A stretch of 64,000 nucleotides of DNA from Pseudomonas sp. MIACH (lineage in GTDB: Bacteria; Pseudomonadota; Gammaproteobacteria; Pseudomonadales; Pseudomonadaceae): NCBI RefSeq assembly GCF_001269925.1, contig NZ_LHVO01000064.1, positions 62,001 to 126,000 on the forward strand. The letters are read 5' to 3'. The notes below the pieces were generated by a model. The model did no database searches and was not told the DNA's origin. It worked only from the letters and a program-made list of their open reading frames with translations. Made by a program: the position numbers and the translations under genes. Below are positions 9,005 through 17,030 of the stretch, in pieces; positions within the stretch are counted from its first letter, which is position 1; every line of letters begins with the position of its first letter.

Positions 9005-10132
9005 TCAGTACTTATAGTCGTTCAGCAGGTCTTGCACGCTGGACGACGGCCAGCGCTTGTAGAACTTCAACAGTTCGGCGGCGCGGTTGGTGAAGATGCC
9101 GTCGACGCCGGCTTTCATCACTTTGTCGAAGTCGACCGGCTCGTCCACGGTGTAGACGTGCACCAGCAGGCCTTTGTCGTGGGTCAGCTTGTTCATCTCA
9201 GGCTTTACCAGGTCCGAATAGCTTTGGTCACCGTGGTCGGTCAGCTCAGCCGAAGGACCGGTGCCGATGGCGCCGAGGCTCTTGGCTTCGTCGACCCATT
9301 TTTCGAACTCGGCGGCGTCTTTCGGCTCTTGCTTGGCGTAGTAGGCGGCCTTGGTCGGTTCGCCGGACTCGGCGAAGGTCTGCGTGGATTTCGGCTCGAT
9401 GCTGCCTGGGCCGACCCACAACAGCAGGATCTTCGGGGTGTTCGGCATTTCTTTCTGCAGCTCTTTCAAGCTGTCTTTTTCAAACGTCTGCAGCACCACG
9501 CGGCCCTTGCCCTGGCCGACACCGGTGTTGCTCTTGCCCAGCTTGGAGCCGGCGGAGCTGAGCCAGCCCTTGTCCAGCAGCTTGTTTTTCAGGTCGGCTT
9601 CGATGCCCGGGAATTGCTTGGGCTCCTTGGTCTCGATGTACAGGCCGGGTTTGTGCTGCGGGTTGCCTTCGGCGATCTTGATGATGTCGTCCAGGCTCAG
9701 GATCTTCAGGCCAACGAAACCTGGACGCGCGCGGTCCGGGTAGGCGGCGTTGAACCAGCTGCCGGCGTCGAGGGTTTGCAGTTCTTTCCAGGTGAACTCG
9801 TTGGCCGGGGCGTCTTTGCGCTCGGGGAACTTGGTGGCCACGTCGGTGGTGCGCTGCAGGTTGTTGTCGTGCAGGGCAAACAGTACGCCGTCCTTGCTGC
9901 GCTGCAGGTCCATTTCCAGATAGTCGGCACCCAGGTCGCGCGCGACTTTGTAGGCGGCGGCGGTGGATTCCGGCGCGTCGTAGGACGCGCCACGGTGAGC
10001 GATCACGGCGGGGTAGGGAATGCCTTCGTTTGTCGCCAATTCAGCCGGGCTGATCGGTTCGGCCGCCTGTGCCTGGCCGAGGCCAAGCGCCAGGGCGAGC
10101 AGCAGGGCGCTCTTGGAAAACGTGACAGGCAT
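9005..10132 (-). CDS. glpQ: Periplasmic glycerophosphodiester phosphodiesterase
   Basis: 375 residues from the ATG at 10132, chosen because AAAGGA precedes it and the product then opens with a signal peptide (MPVTFSKSALLLALALGLGQ, cleavage after AQA). A longer in-frame start at 10183 would bury that peptide. The GDPD core begins with AVIAHRGAS, followed by YLEMDLQRSKDG (metal-binding Glu and Asp) and LHDNNLQRTTD. The enzyme hydrolyses deacylated phospholipid headgroups to glycerol-3-phosphate and an alcohol. No glpT transporter is adjacent. Confidence 0.92.
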   Translation of the reverse strand: MPVTFSKSALLLALALGLGQAQAAEPISPAELATNEGIPYPAVIAHRGASYDAPESTAAAYKVARDLGADYLEMDLQRSKDGVLFALHDNNLQRTTDVATKFPERKDAPANEFTWKELQTLDAGSWFNAAYPDRARPGFVGLKILSLDDIIKIAEGNPQHKPGLYIETKEPKQFPGIEADLKNKLLDKGWLSSAGSKLGKSNTGVGQGKGRVVLQTFEKDSLKELQKEMPNTPKILLLWVGPGSIEPKSTQTFAESGEPTKAAYYAKQEPKDAAEFEKWVDEAKSLGAIGTGPSAELTDHGDQSYSDLVKPEMNKLTHDKGLLVHVYTVDEPVDFDKVMKAGVDGIFTNRAAELLKFYKRWPSSSVQDLLNDYKY

Positions 10133-10281
10133 ATGCGAAGTCCTTTCGTGGAGGTAGCTTTGAGAAGGCCTCCTTTTTAACAATTGATTGCGAAAGGCGC
10201 TATCACCAAACCGACATTAACGTGCGCACGCGCCAATTTTGTCGGTTTTTTTGCGCTGCATTGCAGTACTCTTGCTCGCAG

Positions 10282-10363
10282 CCGTCCCGTTAGAGGACGG
10301 TACTTTCCGCCACGCGTGTAAACCATCTTTCCAGTCCCTGTGGGACTTTTCAGTGAGGTTTAC
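10282..10363 (+). promoter_or_regulatory. Structured 5' leader of the 107-residue gene
   Basis: Two nested structures precede the start codon: hairpin CCGTCC/GGACGG (10282-10300), then a longer stem GTAAACC (10318-10324) with GGTTTAC (10357-10363) enclosing AGTCCC-TGT-GGGACT (10333-10347). The outer stem ends one base before the ATG and covers the ribosome-binding region, so folding should block translation. I do not recognise it as a known riboswitch class. Confidence 0.55.
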
Positions 10364-10364
10364 C

Positions 10365-10688
10365 ATGCGCATCACCTCCGAGCTTATCTGCCAGGCCGCC
10401 GACCAACTCCACGGTTTTGTTGGCCTCAACCGCAAGACCGGCCAGTACATCGTGCGTTTCAGCGAAGACTCCTTCGGCATGGACGTGGCTGACGACGGCA
10501 TCATCCCCACCGCTGAATTTGTCTGGCTGCCGGCCCCCGAGCAGACCATGACCTTGTCCCGCGAGCGTATCCAGTTGCTGCTCGACCAGAATATCGACGA
10601 CCGCATCAATATCAGCGAGCCGCTGCGGGTGTATATGAAACGGGTGGAGATTCCGCAGATCAGCGCGTTGCGCAGTCTGGTGAGCTAG
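10365..10688 (+). CDS. Conserved hypothetical protein, 107 residues
   Basis: A small acidic soluble protein with no signal peptide or membrane segment; I do not recognise the family. It contains HGFVGLNRKTGQYIVRFSED near residues 16-35, which looks like a beta-rich core, and a C-terminal helix-rich part. The start at 10365 is preferred over upstream in-frame codons because the upstream reading frame runs through a structured leader. The leader hairpins suggest translational control. Codon use looks like that of the neighbouring core genes. Single gene. Confidence 0.7.
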   Translation: MRITSELICQAADQLHGFVGLNRKTGQYIVRFSEDSFGMDVADDGIIPTAEFVWLPAPEQTMTLSRERIQLLLDQNIDDRINISEPLRVYMKRVEIPQISALRSLVS

Positions 10689-10727
10689 ACGGCATAGGCG
10701 GTAAGCGAGCCTTGCGTAGCAGGCTGG

Positions 10728-10775
10728 TTTTCTGTGGTGTGCGGGCTTGTTGTAGCAAGCAGGCTCGCCACAGAG
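10728..10775. repeat. Degenerate REP-like palindrome
   Basis: The segment contains TGTGGTGTGCGGGCTTGTTG and the partly inverted CAGGCTCGCCACA. It resembles the arms of the family B repeats but is shorter and imperfect. It lies between a plus-strand and a minus-strand gene end. Confidence 0.45.
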
Positions 10776-10793
10776 AGCCGGGCGATACGAAGG

Positions 10794-11117
10794 TTAATGG
10801 CCTTGGAATGTGTAGGCCCGTTCCACCTTGCACACCCGTGTCTGAAACGCCGAGTACCAGGTGGCGCGTCCTTGTTCACGCACCGCCCGATGCTCGGCCT
10901 GCTGTTTCCAGGCTAGGATCGCTGCCTCGCTGCTCCAGTACGACACGGTAATTCCCAGGCCATCCTCCCGCGCCGATTCCACTCCGAGAAACCCTGGTTG
11001 TTCGTGCGCCAGCTCCAACATGCGGGCGGCGGCCTGGCCGTAGCCTTGATCACCCTCGGTGCGCAATGAGCTGAAAATTACCGCGTAGTAGGGTGGGGCG
11101 GGTGTCTTGGCGATCAT
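10794..11117 (-). CDS. Antibiotic biosynthesis monooxygenase-type (ABM fold) protein
   Basis: 107 residues, the size of single-domain ABM proteins. It matches the YqjZ-like pattern: YYAVIFSSLRT at the N-terminus, HEQPGFLGVESARED in the middle, then SYWSSEAAILAWKQQAEHR. The fold is a dimeric ferredoxin-like barrel; members oxidise quinols or bind heme, but many have no known substrate. The start (11117) overlaps the stop of the upstream amidotransferase-like gene in an ATGA, so the two are translationally coupled and probably act together. Function beyond the fold is unknown. Confidence 0.8.
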   Translation of the reverse strand: MIAKTPAPPYYAVIFSSLRTEGDQGYGQAAARMLELAHEQPGFLGVESAREDGLGITVSYWSSEAAILAWKQQAEHRAVREQGRATWYSAFQTRVCKVERAYTFQGH

Positions 11118-11821
11118 GCCGAGCACTCCTGGCAAGCCTTGAGCAGGGCCAGTGCCAGCGGCGGGGTGATGCCCTTGAGCGCGGCGCGTTCGGGCTGGAA
11201 CAGCGTGGCGACGAAGAACGGATGGTCAAGCAACTCCACCGCACGCAGGTCGCCGGCCGAATCATGCCCGCTGGCGATCAGTTCGCGTTCCAGCAAGGCC
11301 GCGGCGAACGCGGGGTTCATGCCGTAGCGGCAGCGATAGCCCTCCTCGATGTCCAAGCGGCCGTAGGCTTCGGCGATGCGCGTATAGGGTGCCAATCCCA
11401 CGGTGTCGGTGGCTTCTACCAGGGAGCAGCTTAGGGGAATGATCACCGCGCGCTTTGCATCCGGCGCCAGTTCGCCGTGTTCCGCGTCGGCCCAGCCAAG
11501 CACATTGCGGGCGTATTCCAGCACCGCGTGTTGAAAACCGCCGCAGGTGCCGAGGAAAGGTCGCCGTTGTTCGCGGGCAAAACGTATCGCCCGCAGTGCG
11601 CCGTCAGTGTCGCGGTAGGGGCTGGCGGGCACGCACCAGAAACCGTCGAAGCCGTGCAGTTCAGTGGCCGGTGTGAGGGTGTCGGTGTCCAGCCATTGCG
11701 GGTGAACCTTCAGGCCCAGCGCTTCGGCAGCCAATTGCAATGCAACGGGAATGGCCTGGTGCGCAATGACATCGGGGTTGTAATCGCCGATCAGGGCAAG
11801 GTGCAAGGTGGTGGCTTTCAT
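11114..11821 (-). CDS. CTP-synthase-like glutamine amidotransferase domain protein
   Basis: 235 residues, equal to only the glutaminase half of CTP synthase. It keeps the nucleophile elbow GTCGGFQ (Cys93) followed by HAVLEYARNVLG, very like CTP synthase, and the HPFFVATLFQPE segment supplying His200 and Glu211, so the triad is intact. There is no synthetase domain, so it is not PyrG; a family of CTP-synthase C-terminal-related proteins is known but uncharacterised. The ATG at 11821 is chosen because homology begins there. It is coupled to the ABM gene and divergent from a LysR gene with an 80-base gap. Confidence 0.82.
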   Translation of the reverse strand: MKATTLHLALIGDYNPDVIAHQAIPVALQLAAEALGLKVHPQWLDTDTLTPATELHGFDGFWCVPASPYRDTDGALRAIRFAREQRRPFLGTCGGFQHAVLEYARNVLGWADAEHGELAPDAKRAVIIPLSCSLVEATDTVGLAPYTRIAEAYGRLDIEEGYRCRYGMNPAFAAALLERELIASGHDSAGDLRAVELLDHPFFVATLFQPERAALKGITPPLALALLKACQECSA

Positions 11822-11901
11822 CGTGGGCATCCCATGGCTTGTAGTGTCCTGATGCACATAATAGATTGGCGCCCACGCAATCAATATTGGCGTTTGCCCA
11901 C

Positions 11902-12783
11902 ATGTTCAATGCAGCCACGCACTATCAAATCGATTACCCCGACTTGTCGCTGATCCTCGCCCTGGTGCGTGGCGGCACTCTGGCGCGGGCGGCGGCGTTG
12001 TTGCGGGTGGATGTGTCCACGGTATTTCGCGCGGTGCGTAGGCTTGAGGCCGCAGTGGGCCAGACGCTGTTTGAAAAAAGCCGCGCCGGCTACCTGCCCA
12101 CCAGCCTGGCGAGCAACCTCGCGCAGCAGGCTGAACGTGCCGAGCAGGCGCTGGAAGCGGCGCGAATCGGCGTGGAGCAGGGCGGCGAGGTGATCAGCGG
12201 CACGGTGCGCCTGACCTGTACTGACTCGGTGCTGCAAGGGCTGTTGTTGCCGGCGCTGGCGCAGTTCATGCCGGACTACCCGGCGTTGACCCTGGAGCTG
12301 AGCACTTCCAATGACTTCGCCAACCTGAGCCGTCGCGATGCCGACATCGCCCTGCGCCTGACCAAGGCACCGCCGGAGCATCTTGTTGGCCGTTGCCTGG
12401 GGGCCGTGACGTATCAGGTGTGTGCCAGCGCTACGTATGCGCATCAGCACGCCGGTCGCACACTGGCAGACCTCGCCTGGATCGCGCCGGATGACTTCCT
12501 GCCCGATCACCCCACGGTGGCGTGGCGCCGCGAACACCTGCCCGGTGTGCGCCCCAGTTACCGTTGCAACAGCATGCTGTCGGTCACCGAACTGGTGCGG
12601 GCCGGTTTGGGCGTAGCGGCGCTGCCGGATTTTCTACTGGATGACCGCTTGCAGCCGCTGGGCCCCGCATTGGCGGCGCACGATACGGCGTTATGGCTGT
12701 TGACGCGTCCCGATTGCCGGGCGTTGCGCTCGGTGGTGACGCTGTTTGATGAGCTGGGACGGCATGTGCAGATGAAACCCTGA
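11902..12783 (+). CDS. LysR-family transcriptional regulator
   Basis: 293 residues. The N-terminal winged helix-turn-helix spans about 12-70 (LARAAALLRVDVSTVFRAVRRLE), followed by a linker helix and a periplasmic-binding-type effector domain (about 95-285). It is divergent from the amidotransferase/monooxygenase pair, the usual place for a LysR activator of the neighbouring operon. Two in-frame start codons exist; 11902 gives the standard distance to the helix-turn-helix. The effector is unknown. Confidence 0.9.
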   Translation: MFNAATHYQIDYPDLSLILALVRGGTLARAAALLRVDVSTVFRAVRRLEAAVGQTLFEKSRAGYLPTSLASNLAQQAERAEQALEAARIGVEQGGEVISGTVRLTCTDSVLQGLLLPALAQFMPDYPALTLELSTSNDFANLSRRDADIALRLTKAPPEHLVGRCLGAVTYQVCASATYAHQHAGRTLADLAWIAPDDFLPDHPTVAWRREHLPGVRPSYRCNSMLSVTELVRAGLGVAALPDFLLDDRLQPLGPALAAHDTALWLLTRPDCRALRSVVTLFDELGRHVQMKP

Positions 12784-12799
12784 CACAGCATAGAACCAG

Positions 12800-12827
12800 T
12801 GTGGGAAGGAGCTGACCCCTCCCACAT
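12800..12827. repeat. Short REP hairpin
   Basis: GTGTGGGAAGGAGCTGACCCCTCCCACA folds into a hairpin. It lies between the convergent LysR and DUF1003 genes and resembles the outer arms of the family A elements. It probably serves as a transcription barrier. Confidence 0.55.
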
Positions 12828-12840
12828 GGAATTCGCGTTG

Positions 12841-13362
12841 TTATTGAGGTTTTCGCACGTAATGCTCATGCATTTCGCACGTCAGGGTTTCGATGTGTTC
12901 GGTCAGTTGCTTGGTCATTTCCGTGAGCCGGGTGTTTTGCTCCAGCAATTCCAGCAGCTGTTTAGTGGTCTGCGCGGCCTGGGCCTGGCGTTCGGTATTG
13001 GCGATGGCCAGCGCTTCGCGGTGTTGCGCATCGGCGTCGGACTGGGCTTTGTCGCGAGCTGCCTGGCGCGTCTGGGCGAGCAGGATCAGCGGCGCGGCAT
13101 AGGCTGATTGCAGGCTGAAGGCCAGGTTGAGCAGGATGAACGGGTACACGTCGAAGTGGGTGATACCGGTGACGTTGAGCACCACCCACAAGATCACGAT
13201 CGCGGTTTGCGCACCGAGGAAGGTCGGTGTACCAAAGAAGCGCGCAAAAGCCTCGGCCTTGAGGGCAAAGGTGTCGTTGCCAAAGGTCGGCGCCAGGTGG
13301 GCATGGCGCCGGTGAAAGCGCAGGTGGTCGACGGGCGCGGTATCGGGCTTGTCTGGTGTCAT
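12841..13362 (-). CDS. DUF1003 domain-containing membrane protein
   Basis: 173 residues. The DUF1003 core (about 25-110) has two membrane helices, TAIVILWVVLNVTGI and FILLNLAFSLQSAYAAPLILL, followed by QTRQAARDKAQSDADAQHRE, the conserved end of this family. The rest (about 110-165) is a charged helix likely to form a coiled coil (ANTERQAQAAQTTKQLLELL). The function of DUF1003 is unknown. Single gene, not obviously linked to its neighbours. Confidence 0.87.
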   Translation of the reverse strand: MTPDKPDTAPVDHLRFHRRHAHLAPTFGNDTFALKAEAFARFFGTPTFLGAQTAIVILWVVLNVTGITHFDVYPFILLNLAFSLQSAYAAPLILLAQTRQAARDKAQSDADAQHREALAIANTERQAQAAQTTKQLLELLEQNTRLTEMTKQLTEHIETLTCEMHEHYVRKPQ

Positions 13363-13446
13363 GGTGGTCTCGGGTCATCAGCGTTAAGACAGTGAATCAC
13401 TATAGTCCTGGCGACCTGTCTTACACATGAATAACCCGGGGCCTAC

Positions 13447-14766
13447 TTAGTGGACGCCACGCTCATTGGCAAACGCACTCACCGCGTGCACCGCCTCGCT
13501 GGTGCCTTCACGAATCTGCAGGATCACCGTACCGGCCTGGTTGGCCAATTCCACACCCTGGGCGGCGCGGTCGCGGGTCGCGTCCATGCTGTCGATGGCT
13601 TGGCGGGTTTCAGCCTGGATCACCGCGATCATGCTGGAGATCTCCGTGGTGGAACCGCTGGTGCGCGCCGCCAGCTGCCGCACTTCATCGGCCACCACGG
13701 CAAATCCACGGCCTTGTTCACCTGCGCGCGCCGCTTCGATAGCGGCGTTGAGTGCCAGTAGGTTGGTCTGGTCGGCAATGCCACGAATGGTGTTGACGAT
13801 GGTGGTGATCTGCTGCGAGCGCTCGCCCAGCTTGGCGATCAGTTGCGAGGAGTTGTCGATGTCCGAGGAAATTTCACGCATGCCGCTGGCTGTTTTCTGG
13901 ATCACGTCGGCGCCTTTTTCCGCCATGTCCTGGGTGTGCAGGGACAGGTGATAGGCCTGGGCTGCACTCTGCGCGTCAGCGGCATGTTGTTGCACGCGTG
14001 CCGTGATGTCCGAGGCGAATTTCACCACTTTGCACAGGCGTCCGCTGGCGTCGTACACCGGGTTGTAGCTGGCTTCGAGCCACACGGGCTGGCCGTTTTT
14101 ATCCACGCGTTCGAACTGGCCGCTGAACAATTCGCCCTGATTCAGGCGCCGCCAGAAGTCACTGTAGGCCGAGCTTGCGGCGGTCTCTGGTGTGCAGAAC
14201 AGGCGGTGATGCTGGCCTTGGATCTGCGCCAGGCTGTAGCCCATGCGCTGCAGGAAGTTGGCGTTGGCGGTGATGATCGTGCCGTCGAGGTTGAACTCGA
14301 TGACGGCCATTGCCCGGCCTATGGCTTCCAACTTGGCGTTGGCCTCGCTTTCGGCCTGCAGGCGCGGGGTGACGTCCAGGGCGTACTTCAACACTTTGAT
14401 CACACGGCCTGTGTCATCACGCACCGGGGTGTAGCTGGCTTCCAGCCACACCGACTGACCGTCGCTGGCCACCCGTTCAAAGGTGCCGGACTGGAACTGG
14501 CCGTTTTGCAGGTTGGACCACAGCTGGTTGTACTCGGCGCTACGGGCAAAGGCGGGCGTGCAGAACATCCGGTGGGATTGGCCTTCGATCTGCTCGGCGC
14601 GGTAGCCCAGGGTATTGAGGAAGTTGTCATTGGCTCGCAGCACAACGCCTTGCGGATCAAATTCGATCACTGCCATGGAGCGCTCGATCGCGTCCAGCAG
14701 GCTGGCCTGGTGAGCCACGGTGTGTTGCAGGGTGTTGATGGTTTTCTTATGGGCGTTGAATAGCAT
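13447..14766 (-). CDS. PAS-PAS methyl-accepting chemotaxis protein, BdlA-like
   Basis: 439 residues from the ATG at 14766, with no membrane helix. Two PAS domains lie in tandem (about 20-135 and 140-260), each with the heme/flavin-type pattern VIEFDPQG/ANDNFLNTLGY and VIEFNLDG/ANANFLQRMGY, then a short MCP signalling domain with QTNLLALNAAIEAARAGEQ near residue 350. This PAS-PAS-MCP plan is that of P. aeruginosa BdlA, which mediates biofilm dispersion. The hairpin is shorter than in ordinary receptors. The ribosome site is weak, so the start is less certain. The diguanylate cyclase beside it supports a c-di-GMP link, by inference. Confidence 0.85.
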   Translation of the reverse strand: MLFNAHKKTINTLQHTVAHQASLLDAIERSMAVIEFDPQGVVLRANDNFLNTLGYRAEQIEGQSHRMFCTPAFARSAEYNQLWSNLQNGQFQSGTFERVASDGQSVWLEASYTPVRDDTGRVIKVLKYALDVTPRLQAESEANAKLEAIGRAMAVIEFNLDGTIITANANFLQRMGYSLAQIQGQHHRLFCTPETAASSAYSDFWRRLNQGELFSGQFERVDKNGQPVWLEASYNPVYDASGRLCKVVKFASDITARVQQHAADAQSAAQAYHLSLHTQDMAEKGADVIQKTASGMREISSDIDNSSQLIAKLGERSQQITTIVNTIRGIADQTNLLALNAAIEAARAGEQGRGFAVVADEVRQLAARTSGSTTEISSMIAVIQAETRQAIDSMDATRDRAAQGVELANQAGTVILQIREGTSEAVHAVSAFANERGVH

Positions 14767-15031
14767 GTTCGGGTGCTCGGGCAAGCATGCGTCGGGGGAG
14801 TATCCATGTATATGCGCCTGCCCCCGTAAGGCATTCGCCGTACGGTTGACGTGCTCATTGTCAGCCTCCTTGTGCTGACAGCGGGGGTGGAACAACGGGT
14901 TAAGAGTGATCAGCCTGACAAGAAGTTCGCCCTATGGGCAGGACCATTTTTGGGCAGGCGACCAATGGAGGCATTATGCTATCGCCTACGGCGTTGGAAG
15001 GAAGATTCAGACGAGAAGTTGTAAGACAACT

Positions 15032-16090
15032 TCAGGCGGAACAGGCGATCCGGTCGTCACTGACGCTGACCCGATTACGCCCGGTGTCCTTGGCCGCATA
15101 GAGCGCCCGGTCCGCCGCATTCAGCCACATGGCTGCGTCTGTGTAGCGCGGCTGGAAATCCGCCAAACCGATGCTCAGGCTGACGCGCAATTCCGGTATT
15201 TGCGGGGTGCGGTAATTGCCGAATGTTTCGCGCATCTGCTCCATGATCTGCGCCGCTTGCTCCAGGGGCATTTGCGGAAGAATCACACAGAACTCGTCGC
15301 CACCGTAACGCCCGGCCAGGTCGTTTTCCCGCAGGTTGCGTCGCAGTTCCAGGCTCAGTTGCCGCAGCACTGTGTCGCCGACGATATGGCCGTGGGTATC
15401 GTTGATCTGCTTGAAGTGGTCGATATCAATCAACGCGATGGTGGCGTGGCTTTGCTGCTGTTGGCACTTGTGGAACTTGAGGTGCAGCAGGTCTTTCCAC
15501 GAGCCGTGGTTGAGCAGACCGGTAAGGCTGTCGGTGCGGCTCAGGGCACTGAGGGCGCGTTTATGTTCCGACAGTTTGATTGCCAGTTGATAACAGACCA
15601 TGCCGATGGCCATGGGGTAGAGGGTCAGCATGGGCAGGCAGGTGTAGACCTGCAGCAGGCTGACCTCGGGGTTGAACTTGATGCCGAACAGCGCCCACGC
15701 CACGCCGACCCCTAGCCCTTGTGCGAGCAGGCCACGCAGGAACAGGCGCCTGCCGCCGGCGGCGACGTTGTTCATGGTCATCATCGACAGGATGGTCACG
15801 GCCGTCAGCGGCGTGAACTGCGCGGCGGCGGCCCAGAACCCGCCGAATACCGAGTCATACAAGAAGTTGCGCTGTTCAGCCTGGTAAGGGAACTGCGAGC
15901 GGGTGGATAACTGGTAAGCCAGGTGCGCCCAGGCAAATCCATTGAGCAGCAACAACGCCCAGACCCAGCCCGGCATGGCCAGGGGGTACAAGGCGCCGGT
16001 GACGCTGATGCTGCCGACACCCAGGCCGATGATCCTTGGCTGATAGATACGCCTGGCAAATGAGAGCCCTTTGCCTCGTCTGTTTTCCAT
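15032..16090 (-). CDS. Membrane diguanylate cyclase (MASE2-GGDEF)
   Basis: 352 residues. The N-terminal ~165 residues form a MASE2-type membrane domain (opening ARRIYQPRIIGLGVG, several helices), as in AdrA/DgcC. A GGDEF domain follows: RTDSLTGLLNHG near 185 and the intact active site RYGGDEF at 261-267. An inhibitory RxxD site (Arg254-Asp257) lies just before it, predicting product feedback. The enzyme makes c-di-GMP from GTP at the inner membrane. The ATG at 16090 has CCAGGA upstream. Neighbours are a BdlA-like receptor and a TetR regulator. Confidence 0.93.
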   Translation of the reverse strand: MENRRGKGLSFARRIYQPRIIGLGVGSISVTGALYPLAMPGWVWALLLLNGFAWAHLAYQLSTRSQFPYQAEQRNFLYDSVFGGFWAAAAQFTPLTAVTILSMMTMNNVAAGGRRLFLRGLLAQGLGVGVAWALFGIKFNPEVSLLQVYTCLPMLTLYPMAIGMVCYQLAIKLSEHKRALSALSRTDSLTGLLNHGSWKDLLHLKFHKCQQQQSHATIALIDIDHFKQINDTHGHIVGDTVLRQLSLELRRNLRENDLAGRYGGDEFCVILPQMPLEQAAQIMEQMRETFGNYRTPQIPELRVSLSIGLADFQPRYTDAAMWLNAADRALYAAKDTGRNRVSVSDDRIACSA

Positions 16091-16280
16091 AAATTCCTGG
16101 TTCAACTGTTTTTCACATATACGGCGGCTCGTGGCCACTGGATCACCCGTTGATCGGATAAGTCCTGTGAATATTGTCAGTTATTCGAGTAGGAATAATC
16201 AGTGGCCTTCCAGGCCATTTGCGCAAAACAGAGGGCGAATGCGTCAAAAGCGACCAGGAATGTCGCTCCTGCAATGGTTT

Positions 16281-16907
16281 TTACTGGGGGCGGGAGGCGC
16301 TGACTTCGTAGCCGGCAAGGAACAGGTCGATGGCTGACTCAATGACGCTGGCCTGGTGGGCGGCATCCAGGGTCGGCTGGCCCAACGTGATCTGCGGCCA
16401 GAATGCGAAGGCCTTGAGCAGGCTCTGGATCTGATGGGCGGCAAACGCCGGGTCGATGCAGGAGAGGCGGCCATCTTCCTGGGCGGCGCGTACCCACTGG
16501 GTAAAGCCTTCTTCGCGCTGGCTCAGGCGGGTGACCATGTCTTGCGCACGTTCCGGTGAATGGATGGTGGCCGCGATGGCGACCCGGGCGAGGTCGAGGA
16601 AGTTGGTGTCCGACATCATCTTCATCTTTGCCTCCAGCAACCCGCGTAACTGTTCACGCAACGGGCGGTCGCTGGCGTAGCTGACGTCGAGTTGGGCGAC
16701 GCTGCTGGCCCAGAGCTGGTGGAGAATTTCGGCGAACAACTCTTCCTTGCTGGGAAAGTGGTTGTACACCGTGCGTTTGGAAACCCCGGCGGTGGCGGCG
16801 ATCTTGTCCATGCTGGTGACCTCGAAACCGTTGGCCCGAAACTCGGCGATAGCCGCTGCTACGATGGCTTCGCGTTTGCGGTCGGTGAGGCGTTGAGGGG
16901 CAGTCAT
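16281..16907 (-). CDS. TetR/AcrR-family transcriptional regulator
   Basis: 208 residues. The DNA-binding domain is typical: AIVAAAIAEFRANGFEVTSMDKIAATAGVSKRTVYNHFPSKEEL (about residues 14-57, key AGVSKRTVYNHF). The C-terminal ligand domain resembles the AefR-like/TetR_C group. It is divergent from the MBL-fold hydrolase gene with a 123-base gap holding a palindromic operator candidate, so autorepression and control of the hydrolase are likely. The ligand is unknown. Confidence 0.92.
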   Translation of the reverse strand: MTAPQRLTDRKREAIVAAAIAEFRANGFEVTSMDKIAATAGVSKRTVYNHFPSKEELFAEILHQLWASSVAQLDVSYASDRPLREQLRGLLEAKMKMMSDTNFLDLARVAIAATIHSPERAQDMVTRLSQREEGFTQWVRAAQEDGRLSCIDPAFAAHQIQSLLKAFAFWPQITLGQPTLDAAHQASVIESAIDLFLAGYEVSASRPQ

Positions 16908-16934
16908 GGATGGCGTTCGGCTCTTGAGGGGAAA

Positions 16935-16998
16935 TTACACTGGGTAGTTTACTTGCTGCGGATTTTGTTGCAATCTTGAAACTACACTGTGCAGTGTA
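16935..16998. promoter_or_regulatory. Operator candidates of the TetR regulator
   Basis: TACACTGTGCAGTGTA at 16983-16998 is a 16-base palindrome broken only at its two central bases. A related imperfect site, TTACACTGGGTAGTTTAC, lies at 16935-16952. Both sit between the divergent TetR and hydrolase genes, and TACACTG is shared. Confidence 0.65.
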
Positions 16999-17030
16999 AC
17001 TTATGAGCGGACCGTAGGAGTCACTCTGTA

